Origin: an uncultured Bacteroidota bacterium
GTDB lineage: Bacteria > Bacteroidota > Bacteroidia > Chitinophagales > Saprospiraceae
NCBI GenBank assembly: GCA_937870795.1
Contig: CALMWS010000041.1
Coordinates: 1-46,114 of the forward strand
Length of the DNA stretch: 46,114 bases
Direction of reading: 5' to 3'
Shown here: positions 17,083 to 25,492 of the stretch, in pieces
Numbering within the stretch: the first letter of the stretch is position 1
Layout: each line of letters opens with the position of its first letter
Notes under the pieces: model-generated
The model's database searches: none
Seen by the model: the letters and a program-made list of their open reading frames with translations, nothing else
What the model was told of the DNA's origin: nothing
Made by a program: the position numbers and the translations under genes

Positions 17083-17115
17083 TTTGAAAACGATGACAGA
17101 AATTTGCTATATTTG
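17083..17115 (+). promoter_or_regulatory. Putative Bacteroidota-type promoter of the GH38 gene
   Basis: TTTG at 17083-17086 and TATATTTG at 17108-17115 fit the -33 and -7 boxes with a 21-nt spacer. Transcription would start about 20 nt before the ATG at 17143. Confidence 0.5.
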
Positions 17116-17142
17116 GAATGACCAACCCTCAATTTACCAAAT

Positions 17143-20100
17143 ATGAAACACCTCTTTTTGGCCTTATTTTTATGGATATTTCTCCCTTCTGGCAAGACAC
17201 AGGACAATTACCTCATCGGTTATCAAAACGAAGTTTCAGGCAATAAATTTACCTACCATTCTCCATTTTCCAATGCTGAAAAGAGCTTACTTTCAAGAGC
17301 CAACAAAGACTTTGAACCTATAGTTTGGAAGACACAGGTGGTGCCAACAGATTTCAAAGGCGAAAGTGTCTCTTTTGTTTGGCTCTATGGCATTGATGTA
17401 ACACCGACCCCTCAGGCTTTTGACCTATACATGAATGATGTGAAATTGGGTACCTTCTATAGCCCTTTGACCAACGAGATCACCACCTGGTCTATGATGG
17501 GAGCCATGGGCACCAAACTTACCTTCAATAAAACCATGATTGATAAACACGGCGATCAAATGGGTTTTGCAGTCTTCACTGTGCCTGCAAACAACATCAG
17601 GAAGGGAGAGCCTTTACAAATCAAAGTTGATGCGGTTGACAACGAAAGTCCCATATGGTATATGACCTTCAAACTACCATTAAAACAGGAGATCAAAGTC
17701 AACCAGTTGGCGGTGGTGACCAAAGAGAACAATGAGCGCAAGCATACTGTGCGATTCAATATCATCCACCTGGGAGATCCGGTGGAGGCATCTCTATTCG
17801 CTGCCAACCAAAAGAAAAAAACAAGACTGGTACCCGGTTTGAATGAAGTTGATTTTAATATTAAGGCGGTAGAAAAGCCAACTGAATATAAAGCAAAGGT
17901 AGAGATCAAGGATCGGCAAGCATCCTATCACACCTTTACGCTGGCACCTATCAAAGAGTGGACCATCAATATGGTGCAACACAGTCACACTGACATTGGA
18001 TATACCCGGTCTCAAACCGAAATTTTAGCCGAACACCTGCGTTTTATTGACTATGCCCTCGACTACTGTGACCAGACCGATCATTACCCCGACGATGCCC
18101 GATTTCGTTGGACTTGCGAAGCATCATGGACGGTAAGAGAATACCTCAAAGCGCGACCCAGGGAGCAGATCGACCGGTTGCTCAAACGCATTAAAGAGGG
18201 TAGGATTGAGGTGACGGGAATGTTCTTTAATTTTTCTGAGGTTGTTGATGAAACCGCATTGGCCATTCAAACCCAGACGTTAAAATACTTTAAAGACCAG
18301 GGCATAGATGTCACCGCTGCCATGCAAAATGATGTGAATGGCATAGGCTGGTGTATGGTAGATTTGTACCACAATACCGGTGTAAAATACCTCACCATGG
18401 GCCAGCATGGTCACCGCGCTCAAATCCCGTTTGATAAACCCACTGCCTTCTGGTGGGAGTCGCCTGCCGGAAATCGTTTATTAGCATACAGGAGCGAACA
18501 TTATATGCATGGCAATGCCCTAAGTCTTACCTCCGGCAACATTGATGTCTTCAGAGCCAATTTATCGGAATACCTCAAATCACTGGAACAAAAGAACTAT
18601 CCCTTTGATCACACTGCCTTTCAATTTTCTGGTTATGTTACCGACAACTCCCCTCCTTCGATTTCGGCATGCGATATCGTTAAAGAGTGGAATGAAAAAT
18701 ACGAGTGGCCCAAACTCAGGATTTCTTTGACCAGCGAGTTTATGGTTTTTCTGGAGAATAACGAAAATGATCATCTTGCTGTTCAAAAAGTAGCCTGGCC
18801 CGATTGGTGGACCGATGGTTTTGGTTCGGCCATGAATGAAACCAAAGCTGCAAGGCTTACACAGGCAGAAATGATCAGCAATACCGGCTTACTTTCAATG
18901 GCCCGAATGTTGGGAGCTGATATACCTTCTCAAATTATAACAGATGTACAGGATTGTTATGATAACCTTTTGTTTTATGATGAGCATACCCTGGGAGCAG
19001 ATGAGAGCATAACCAACCCCTTGTCAGAAAACACCGTTATTCAATGGGGACAAAAATCTGCCTATGTGTGGACAGCCGTTAAGCAGTCTGGCCTGTTGCG
19101 GGAAAAGGCACTGGGATATCTCCAGCCCTTTATTGAAAAATCTGATGTACCTACCATCGCCGTATTTAATACCCTCAACTGGCAACGCTCCGGTTTGATA
19201 AACGTGTATATTGATCACGATGTATTACCCCTGGATAAAGAATTTAAAATCATCGATGACAAAGGCAGAAACCTGGCGGCTCACCTCATCAAAAGTAGAA
19301 ACGACGGCAGCTATTGGTCGATATGGGTGCAGGAGCTACCACCAATGGGATTTGCTTTGCTGCGCATTGAGGTAGACAGGACTGCTACGAAATCTATGAA
19401 TAAAGCAGTCAAGGTGAACACACTTGAAAACCAATTTTATAAAATTGAACTAGACCCGCAAAAAGGCGCCATCACCAGCATTTTTGATAAGGAGCTAAAT
19501 CAGGAATTGATTGACCAACAGAGCGAGACACCCCTTGGTACTATCATCTACGAGGAATTAGATAATCGGCATACGATGGAGCGCCTAACCAATGCCAACA
19601 GAGATACCACTTATGTGCCACTTAAAAAACAATTGTCATATCTGAGTCAGATTGAAGTTTCAGAAGTAATCCCGGATATCATCTGGAATAGCATTAGGAT
19701 CCACGGCCAGCTTGACCGCTGTTCGGATGAGAGAGGTGTTGAGATTGAGGTTCGCCTCTATCACCATGAAAAGAAAATTGAATTGTTGTACAAGACCCAC
19801 AAACTTAAGGTGACAACACCAGAGGGTCTTTATGTTGCCTTTCCCTTTAAAATGAGTGATGCCGATCAATTGGCATTTGAGGTGCAGGGAGGCACCGTGC
19901 GTCCGGGCTACAATCAATTGGAAGGTACAGCATCCGATTGGAACACCATCCAGAATTTTGCTGCGGTTAAGAGCCAAAATGTCCAGATCATTTTCAACAG
20001 TAAGAGCACACCCCTTGTACAGTTTGGTGACATCAACACAGGTAGGTTTTATTACAAGCACAAGCCAGCTAAGTCGCACATCTATTCATGGGTGCTCAAC

Positions 20101-20535
20101 AACTACTGGACCACCAATTTCAAAGCCAACCAGGAAGGAGAGATGAACTGGAATTATGTAATAACCTCCACGCCCAATACCACCAACACCGCCGCTACCC
20201 GTTTTGGCTGGGAGAACACCATCCCCCTGGCTGCCCGCGTCATCCCTGCCGGTGCAGAAAAAAGCAAGACCCTGTCCCGTTCCCTCATCGACCTTGACCT
20301 ACCTAATGTATTAGTGGTAGACAGCCAGCTAGCTCCGGATGGCAATTCCGTCATTCTCCACCTCAGAGAAACTGAAGGTGACCACGCCATTTTGGACGTA
20401 GCAAGATTAAAACAACAAACCGGAGCCACCACCATCAGTGAGGTAAATGTTTTGGGTGAAGAGATCAAGACACTGGAGAGGCCCTTGCTAATTGAGCATT
20501 TTGAGACGAAGTTTATTAGGGTATCAAGGAGATAG
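17143..20535 (+). CDS. Secreted glycoside hydrolase family 38 (alpha-mannosidase-like)
   Basis: The 1130-residue protein has a signal peptide (MKHLFLALFLWIFLPSGKTQ) and an N-terminal beta domain to about residue 270. The GH38 catalytic domain begins at QHSHTDIGYT, with zinc ligands H282 and D284, followed by RFRWTCEASWTVREYL and MQNDVNGIGW, where D397 fits the nucleophile. The C-terminal half is the large beta-sandwich region typical of the family (for example QFYKIELDPQKGAITSIFDK). GH38 enzymes are retaining alpha-mannosidases acting on mannosides or N-glycans. No polysaccharide-utilisation genes (susC/susD) are beside it, so the substrate is open. A promoter-like sequence lies directly upstream, and no terminator is obvious before the repeat arrays begin 26 nt after the stop. 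Confidence 0.92.
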   Translation: MKHLFLALFLWIFLPSGKTQDNYLIGYQNEVSGNKFTYHSPFSNAEKSLLSRANKDFEPIVWKTQVVPTDFKGESVSFVWLYGIDVTPTPQAFDLYMNDVKLGTFYSPLTNEITTWSMMGAMGTKLTFNKTMIDKHGDQMGFAVFTVPANNIRKGEPLQIKVDAVDNESPIWYMTFKLPLKQEIKVNQLAVVTKENNERKHTVRFNIIHLGDPVEASLFAANQKKKTRLVPGLNEVDFNIKAVEKPTEYKAKVEIKDRQASYHTFTLAPIKEWTINMVQHSHTDIGYTRSQTEILAEHLRFIDYALDYCDQTDHYPDDARFRWTCEASWTVREYLKARPREQIDRLLKRIKEGRIEVTGMFFNFSEVVDETALAIQTQTLKYFKDQGIDVTAAMQNDVNGIGWCMVDLYHNTGVKYLTMGQHGHRAQIPFDKPTAFWWESPAGNRLLAYRSEHYMHGNALSLTSGNIDVFRANLSEYLKSLEQKNYPFDHTAFQFSGYVTDNSPPSISACDIVKEWNEKYEWPKLRISLTSEFMVFLENNENDHLAVQKVAWPDWWTDGFGSAMNETKAARLTQAEMISNTGLLSMARMLGADIPSQIITDVQDCYDNLLFYDEHTLGADESITNPLSENTVIQWGQKSAYVWTAVKQSGLLREKALGYLQPFIEKSDVPTIAVFNTLNWQRSGLINVYIDHDVLPLDKEFKIIDDKGRNLAAHLIKSRNDGSYWSIWVQELPPMGFALLRIEVDRTATKSMNKAVKVNTLENQFYKIELDPQKGAITSIFDKELNQELIDQQSETPLGTIIYEELDNRHTMERLTNANRDTTYVPLKKQLSYLSQIEVSEVIPDIIWNSIRIHGQLDRCSDERGVEIEVRLYHHEKKIELLYKTHKLKVTTPEGLYVAFPFKMSDADQLAFEVQGGTVRPGYNQLEGTASDWNTIQNFAAVKSQNVQIIFNSKSTPLVQFGDINTGRFYYKHKPAKSHIYSWVLNNYWTTNFKANQEGEMNWNYVITSTPNTTNTAATRFGWENTIPLAARVIPAGAEKSKTLSRSLIDLDLPNVLVVDSQLAPDGNSVILHLRETEGDHAILDVARLKQQTGATTISEVNVLGEEIKTLERPLLIEHFETKFIRVSRR

Positions 20536-20561
20536 TATAGTTGTAAATTGAAGAAAAGATT

Positions 20562-21250
20562 GATGTCAGGGCTCCGCCCCTATGTAATGCAGGGATAAGA
20601 TTTTATTACGAAGATGTCAGGGCTCCGCCCCTATGTAATGCAGGGATATGATTTTATTATAAAGATGTCAGGGCTCCGCCCCTTTATGATGTGTAGGATA
20701 AGATTTTTTACGAAGATGTCAGGGCTCCGCCCCTATGTGATATGCGGGATAAGATTTTATTACGAAGATGTCAGGGTTCCGCCCCTATGTGATGTGTAGG
20801 ATAAGATTTTTTACTAAGATGTCAGGGCTCCGCCCCTATGTGATGTGAGGGATAAGATTTTTTACTAAGATATCAGGGCTCCGCCCCTATGTGATGTGAG
20901 GGATAAGATTTTATTACGAATATGACAGGGTTACGCCCCTGTATAAAGGATTTGTTAGCCTTATAGCAAAAGAATATGAAGGGGCTTTAGCCTAAAAATC
21001 TTGGTATAAAAAATAAAAGGAGCTGAGCCCACGAATCTTCGTATAAAAAATAAAGGGGCGTAGCCCAATAATCTTCGTAGCAAAAATAAAGGGGTGTATC
21101 CCAAAAATCTTGGTATAAAAAATAAAGGGGTGTATCCCACAAATCTTCGTATAAAAAAGGAGGGGGCGTAGCCCAATAATCTTCGTAGAAGGGGCCCAAT
21201 AATCTTCGTAGAAAAGAGCATATTGATAAAAGGGGCGGAGCCCTGGCATC
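20562..21250. repeat. Left mirrored REP-like array: 51-bp direct units, then inverted 36-bp units
   Basis: Units beginning GATGTCAGGGCTCCGCCCC start at 20562, 20613, 20664, 20715, 20767, 20818 and 20869, with a degenerate eighth near 20921; the period is 51-52 bp. After a junction at about 20941-20980, a related unit runs in the opposite sense, with cores GGGGCxxxAGCCC-like at 20981, 21019, 21055, 21091, 21127, 21163, a shortened 21191, and 21232; the main period is 36 bp. The block starts GATGTCAGGGCTCCGCCCC and ends GGGGCGGAGCCCTGGCATC (21232-21250), inverted ends matching at 18 of 19 positions. Frames open through it are by-products of the 51-bp (17-codon) period. Confidence 0.9.
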
Positions 21251-21396
21251 TAAAAAAGATAAATAATTATGACCAAGGCACCAAAAACAAAATTTAACAT
21301 ATTTATAACCAATCCAATTTTGATAATTCAATATCTACCTATTGATTTAAATTAAAAAACCAAATAATTTTGTTGTTATTATTTAAACCCGAAAAA

Positions 21397-21410
21397 GGGG
21401 CAAAGGCCCC
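21397..21410 (+). promoter_or_regulatory. Hairpin 14 nt before the transposase start
   Basis: GGGGC (21397-21401) and GCCCC (21406-21410) pair around AAAG, and a few flanking bases (AAGG..CCTT) can extend the stem. It covers the ribosome-binding zone of the gene starting at 21425. Hairpins that limit translation of the transposase are known in IS200; that it does so here is an inference. Confidence 0.45.
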
Positions 21411-21424
21411 AACCTTATTAAGCT

Positions 21425-21895
21425 ATGGCAAACACCTATACCCAATTGTATGTTCAATTTGTGTTTTCAGTCAGGGGGCGAGAAAACGTTATTAGTGAAA
21501 AATTCAGAGATGAATTGGAAAAAATAATGTGTGGTATTATAACCAATCAAGGTTGTAAAACCTACGCTATTTATTGTAATCCGGATCATACACATATTTT
21601 AGTGGGAATGCATCCGGTAATGTCCCCTTCAAAATTGATGGAACACGTTAAATCTGGCTCATCGAAATGGATAAATGAAAAAAATCTATATCCAGGAAGG
21701 TTTTCATGGCAAGATGGATTTGGGGCTTTTACATATGGTAAATCACAAATTAATACCGTAGTAAAATATATTTTAAACCAGCCAGAGCACTACAAAAAAG
21801 TAGCATTTAAAGATGAATATACCTTGTTTTTGAAGAAATTTGAAATTGATTTTAAAGAAGCATACCTTTTTGAATGGTACGAATTGAAATCGTAG
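21425..21895 (+). mobile_element. RAYT-like Y1 (HUH) transposase, IS200/IS605 superfamily
   Basis: The 156-residue protein has the small Y1 transposase fold. The metal-binding motif is H55-T-H57 in NPDHTHILVG, and the catalytic tyrosine is Y115 in TVVKYILNQPEHYKK. MANTYTQLYVQFVFSVRGRE and GRFSWQDGFGAFTYGKSQIN are typical of the single-domain version common in Bacteroidota. Such enzymes nick and rejoin single-stranded DNA at short hairpins. No tnpB accompanies it. It lies between two blocks of palindromic repeats (20562-21250 and 21962-22495), the arrangement of REP-associated tyrosine transposases (RAYTs), and the repeats are its likely substrates. The reading frame is intact, so it may be active. 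Confidence 0.9.
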
Positions 21896-21961
21896 TTTGT
21901 AGTAGTATTTTCACGAATATGCCAGGGTTCTAATTCAATATTATTTAGGGTATGTTATTAA

Positions 21962-22495
21962 TATGCCAGGGCTCCGTCCCCCATGTAATATGTGGGATAA
22001 GATTTTATTACGAAGATGTCAGGGCTCCGCCCCTATGTAATGCTGGGATATGATTTTATTATGAAGATGTCAGGGCTCCGACCCTATGTGATGTGCAGGA
22101 TAAGATTTTTACGGAGATGTCAGGGCTCCGCCCCTATATGATGTGTAGGATAAGATTTTTTACGAAGATGTCAGGGCTCCGCCCCTATTTAATGCAGGGA
22201 TATGATTTTATTACGAAGATGTCAGGGCTCCGCCCCTATCTAATTGATTTGTTAGCCTTTTATTCTTTTTAGTAAAAGAATATAAACGGGCTTTAGTCTA
22301 ACAATCTTCGTATAAAAAGAAAGGGTTGTAGCCCAAAAATCTTCGTATAAAAAATAAAGGGGTTTTAGCCTAAAAATCTTGGTTTAAAAAAGAAGGGGCT
22401 TTAGCCTAACAATCTTCGTAAAAAAACAAAGGGGCGTAGCCCAATAATCTTCGTAGAAAAGAGCATATTGATAAAAGGGGCGTAGCCCTGGCATC
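21962..22495. repeat. Right mirrored REP-like array with apical stem-loop
   Basis: Six direct units begin near 21962, 22015, 22066, 22116, 22167 and 22218 (period 50-53 bp), with a degenerate half unit near 21917. Inverted units have cores at about 22287, 22322, 22359, 22395, 22431 and 22477 (period 36-37, the last 46). Between the two arms, TATTCTTTT (22261-22269) and AAAAGAATA (22274-22282) form a 9-bp stem with a 4-nt loop, and TTGTTAG (22249-22255) pairs with CTAACAA (22298-22304). The block ends GGGGCGTAGCCCTGGCATC. Its last 60 bp (22440-22499) match the left block (21195-21254) at 59 positions. Confidence 0.9.
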
Positions 22496-22572
22496 TAAAT
22501 AGAATGCAAATAATAATAACATTAGCAACAAAGAAAAATTACCCAATCATCCATTTTCCCTACCTTTACCCC

Positions 22573-23376
22573 ATGAACACAACACCAAATTACCTCGAAA
22601 TCAATAAAAAAACCTGGAACGAAAAAGTACCGGTACACGTAGATTCGGCCTTTTATGACATGGAGGCTTTTAGGGCTGGCAAATCCTCATTGAAACAAAT
22701 TGAATTGACATTGCTGGGTGATGTCAGAGGTAAATCCATCTTACACCTTCAATGCCATTTTGGGCAGGATACTATTTCATTGGCCCGGATGGGTGCCAGA
22801 GTTACAGGTATAGATTTGTCGGATGCTGCCATTTTAAAAGCAAATGATTTGGGCGCAGAATTAGATGTTGATGCCCGGTTTATCTGCTGCGATGTGTATG
22901 GTCTGCCGAAGGTACTGGATGAAAAATTTGACATCGTATTTACATCCTATGGCACCATCGGCTGGTTGCCGGACATGGAAAAATGGGCACAGGTAGTAGC
23001 GCACTTCATGAAGCCGGGAGGAAGCTTTGTATTTGCTGAATTTCACCCGGTGGTGTGGATGTTTGATAATGATCTTAAGTATGTTCAGTATTCATATTTT
23101 AAGGCTGAACCTATCCTGGAAACGGAGTCAGGTACGTATGCAGATCGTGAAATTAATACCCAATATTCAACCATGACCTGGAATCACAGCATCGGTGAAG
23201 TATTTACTGCGCTGAAAAAACAAGGACTCAGCATTGAGACGCTGGAAGAATATGATTATTCTCCTTACAACTGCCTCGCCAATATGGTCCAAACAGGGCC
23301 AGATGAATACCGCATTGCCCACCTCAATAAACTCATTCCTTTGGTGTATGCAATTAAGGCGCACAGGAAAATTTAG
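22573..23376 (+). CDS. Class I SAM-dependent methyltransferase
   Basis: The start at 22573 (MNTTPNYLEINKKTWNEKV) was chosen because this N-terminus is typical of the family and TACCTTTA at 22561-22568 resembles a -7 box; the frame is open from 22504, but that part looks like leader DNA. The 267-residue protein has SAM motif I at SILHLQCHFGQDTISLARMG (55-74), with D81 (TGIDLS) as the ribose-binding acid and a motif II/III region VFTSYGTIGWLPDMEKWAQV. The substrate is not evident; the NKKTWNEKV start points to small-molecule methyltransferases. It is downstream of the repeat block and ends 4 nt past the start of the convergent gene's stop. Confidence 0.88.
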   Translation: MNTTPNYLEINKKTWNEKVPVHVDSAFYDMEAFRAGKSSLKQIELTLLGDVRGKSILHLQCHFGQDTISLARMGARVTGIDLSDAAILKANDLGAELDVDARFICCDVYGLPKVLDEKFDIVFTSYGTIGWLPDMEKWAQVVAHFMKPGGSFVFAEFHPVVWMFDNDLKYVQYSYFKAEPILETESGTYADREINTQYSTMTWNHSIGEVFTALKKQGLSIETLEEYDYSPYNCLANMVQTGPDEYRIAHLNKLIPLVYAIKAHRKI

Positions 23377-24875
23377 AACTTATATCTAATTCCCAGATTG
23401 CTGCTTACAATCCAGGGCTTAAACGTGGTGCCTGACACAGACGACCAATTGCCAATTGCCTTTGAAGCGGAAATACCACATTCAACAGACAATCTTTGGG
23501 AAATAGTGTAGCCCAGACCAACACCCAATCTTAATGACAATCCCGGAAAACGCTTGTGAATAATGGTAGAATCCCCATATTCAATTAGTTCATTTGCAAT
23601 TAGGGTTTTACCCTGGGATTTATGAATCAAGTGTAAATTGGTGCCGCCATTTAACATAAGCGACCAGTCATTGATTTTTTTCTCATAACCTAAAAATAAA
23701 GGCAATGTCAATACTTCAATTGAGTTGTAATGCCGGATTGTTCTTATATCCTTTTTAAGGGTGATGGTATCCCCGTATATAAAAGTAGAATCACCCGAGA
23801 TGGCGTTGATGTGAACTTCCACGGCCACATTGTTTACATTGATTTCGCGGATTGTCTCCTTTACAAAATCAAAGCGATGCCAAAGTTTTGCATATTCCAA
23901 ACCAGTATTCAATTGCCACCTTTTACCCAGTTGCCTGTCAATGTGTAAAGCGAATGTTTGGGAAAGCACACTTCTTTCCAAAGAAGTTGTTTTTTCAGTG
24001 CCAACGGTGGTTGTAAATTCAGGTGTAATAAAGGTAAGGCCACTACCAAAGGCAATTGAATATAAGTGTGGTTTAATTGCTTTAATTGGTGTGTTTACTA
24101 CAAGGCCCAATTCATTGATTTGCTCCTTACCTGGCATTATGAGTCGAATCCTCTTCATGGCCAGAGCTTGTATTGTTACTGTGGCTTCTGCAAACGGCAG
24201 TGAGTTCTTATTTTCAAACCCAATAATTAAGTTGTTATTTTCAATTTCCTGTGGTCTTTCATTTTCAGAGACCTGAGCCACTGTATTTTGACCTGTAATT
24301 AATTGACTGTTTTTGGTTGTTGAATTGAGAGTTGCGTCGCTGAACCCACCATGTCTACTGTTGGATGATGGGACTTGGTGGGGTTCAGCATTATCATAAG
24401 TAGATAAATTTTGAGGTGTTGAACCATTTTGTCCCTGGAGTTTATTTACTTGCTGACTTCCATGAGAAATTACTAAATGTTGTGCGTTGTTTACATTCGC
24501 TTTTGTATTTGACTTTGCTGATGACTTTATAGCAGTACTTTGGTTGTATATAAAATTGTGGGTTTCTGGTTTAGAAGCCGATGTCTGGTTTTCTGTGGTT
24601 TGATTGGATTGAATAGAGTTAACCGATGCCTGAGAAATGTTTTTGACTGCAGAGCGGTTGCCAAGATAAAAAGCCACAACGGCTGTCATAAGCATACAGC
24701 CAACGATGTAAGATGCATAGAGCCAATTTCTTTTTTTGCTCTTCGCCACTGATGGTTTCATTTGTTTTTCCATCTGCTGCATAATGCCTCCTTGCATTTT
24801 CTCCCATTCATATCCTGGAGGAAGTGCAGATGATTCGCGAAGCGTTTTTTTCAATTTGAAATTATCTGAATTCAT
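23373..24875 (-). CDS. Membrane-anchored protein with C-terminal barrel-like domain; putative anti-sigma partner
   Basis: This 500-residue protein combines three parts. Residues 1-50 look cytoplasmic and carry LPPGYEWEKMQGGIMQQMEK, a motif like that in proteins encoded next to Bacteroidota ECF sigma genes. One transmembrane helix follows at about 51-71. Then comes a linker of about 150 residues rich in Asn, Ser, Gln and Thr, and a C-terminal region (about 260-500) of alternating amphipathic strands (LNTGLEYAKLWHRF, LPLFLGYEKKINDWSLMLNG) ending ASKAIGNWSSV...LGIRYKF, as in outer-membrane beta-barrels. Its start overlaps the sigma factor gene by 14 bp, so the two are co-translated. A chain that could touch both membranes while holding a sigma factor is an attractive reading, but unproven. 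Confidence 0.78.
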   Translation of the reverse strand: MNSDNFKLKKTLRESSALPPGYEWEKMQGGIMQQMEKQMKPSVAKSKKRNWLYASYIVGCMLMTAVVAFYLGNRSAVKNISQASVNSIQSNQTTENQTSASKPETHNFIYNQSTAIKSSAKSNTKANVNNAQHLVISHGSQQVNKLQGQNGSTPQNLSTYDNAEPHQVPSSNSRHGGFSDATLNSTTKNSQLITGQNTVAQVSENERPQEIENNNLIIGFENKNSLPFAEATVTIQALAMKRIRLIMPGKEQINELGLVVNTPIKAIKPHLYSIAFGSGLTFITPEFTTTVGTEKTTSLERSVLSQTFALHIDRQLGKRWQLNTGLEYAKLWHRFDFVKETIREINVNNVAVEVHINAISGDSTFIYGDTITLKKDIRTIRHYNSIEVLTLPLFLGYEKKINDWSLMLNGGTNLHLIHKSQGKTLIANELIEYGDSTIIHKRFPGLSLRLGVGLGYTISQRLSVECGISASKAIGNWSSVSGTTFKPWIVSSNLGIRYKF

Positions 24876-25416
24876 ACTTCAACGCATTGTTGGTGTTAAA
24901 AATATGGTTCCTTATCCAGGCGAGGGCACGCATCAGTTGCGATCTCGAAGTTTCCTGCGTAATGTTCAGCATAGTGGCTATTTCTTTGTGATCGTATTCA
25001 TCTATTACCGATAGTAAAAAAACGGTCCTATAACCCAAAGGCATATTAGATAACAAAGATTCCAGTTCTTCCTTTGTAAGAGCATGCAGTCCATTGTTAT
25101 TACTGTCACTTATTTCTGTATATAATTCCAGATTAAATGTCATGTTTTGTCGGTAGTGTTTTCTTAAAAAGTTAATGCACTGGTTAACTGTAATTCTAGA
25201 AATCCATGTTTTAAATGCGGCCTTACTACTGTCATAATTATTTACCGACAAGAAAATCGCTGCAAAAGTCTCCTGCATCACATCCTTTCTATACACCTCA
25301 TCAAAAATGTAATTTTTTATAATAGCGTATACATAAGGGGCATAGTCCTCATAAAAGGATTGAAACGCCGAAGCGTCTCTTTCTATTAGTTTTTTTATGA
25401 AGTTATGATCAGTCAT
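24862..25416 (-). CDS. ECF-type RNA polymerase sigma factor
   Basis: I chose the start at 25416 (MTDHNFIKKLIERDASAFQS), the usual N-terminus of this class; the frame is open 14 codons further. The 184-residue protein has sigma region 2 at about 15-90 (VYRKDVMQETFAAIFLSVNNYDSSKAAFKTWISRI is split here as core-binding helix and -10 contact) and region 4 at about 125-180 (MPLGYRTVFLLSVIDEYDHKEI, helix-turn-helix NITQETSRSQLMRALAWIR). It is the middle gene of a minus-strand operon: 76 nt after the repeat lipoprotein gene and overlapping the membrane-anchored barrel-like gene by 14 bp. The overlap suggests coupled production with a controlling partner. Confidence 0.93.
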   Translation of the reverse strand: MTDHNFIKKLIERDASAFQSFYEDYAPYVYAIIKNYIFDEVYRKDVMQETFAAIFLSVNNYDSSKAAFKTWISRITVNQCINFLRKHYRQNMTFNLELYTEISDSNNNGLHALTKEELESLLSNMPLGYRTVFLLSVIDEYDHKEIATMLNITQETSRSQLMRALAWIRNHIFNTNNALKYEFR

Positions 25417-25492
25417 TTTGCAAAATTGGGCAGGCAGGAAACGAATCCTACCTGCCACTTAACGCGATTTCTATTGATTTTTATTCATTTTA

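Noticed and set aside
20614-21331. Several open frames through the left repeat block, with repeated peptides such as MSGLRPYV
   Set aside because: The 51-bp period equals 17 codons and 36 bp equals 12 codons, so any frame without a stop in one unit stays open through the array. They have no start context and no non-repeat part.
20981-22495. Possible CRISPR array because of regular 36-bp repeats
   Set aside because: The whole 36-bp period is repeated; there are no unique spacers between repeats, the units vary, and no cas gene is present.
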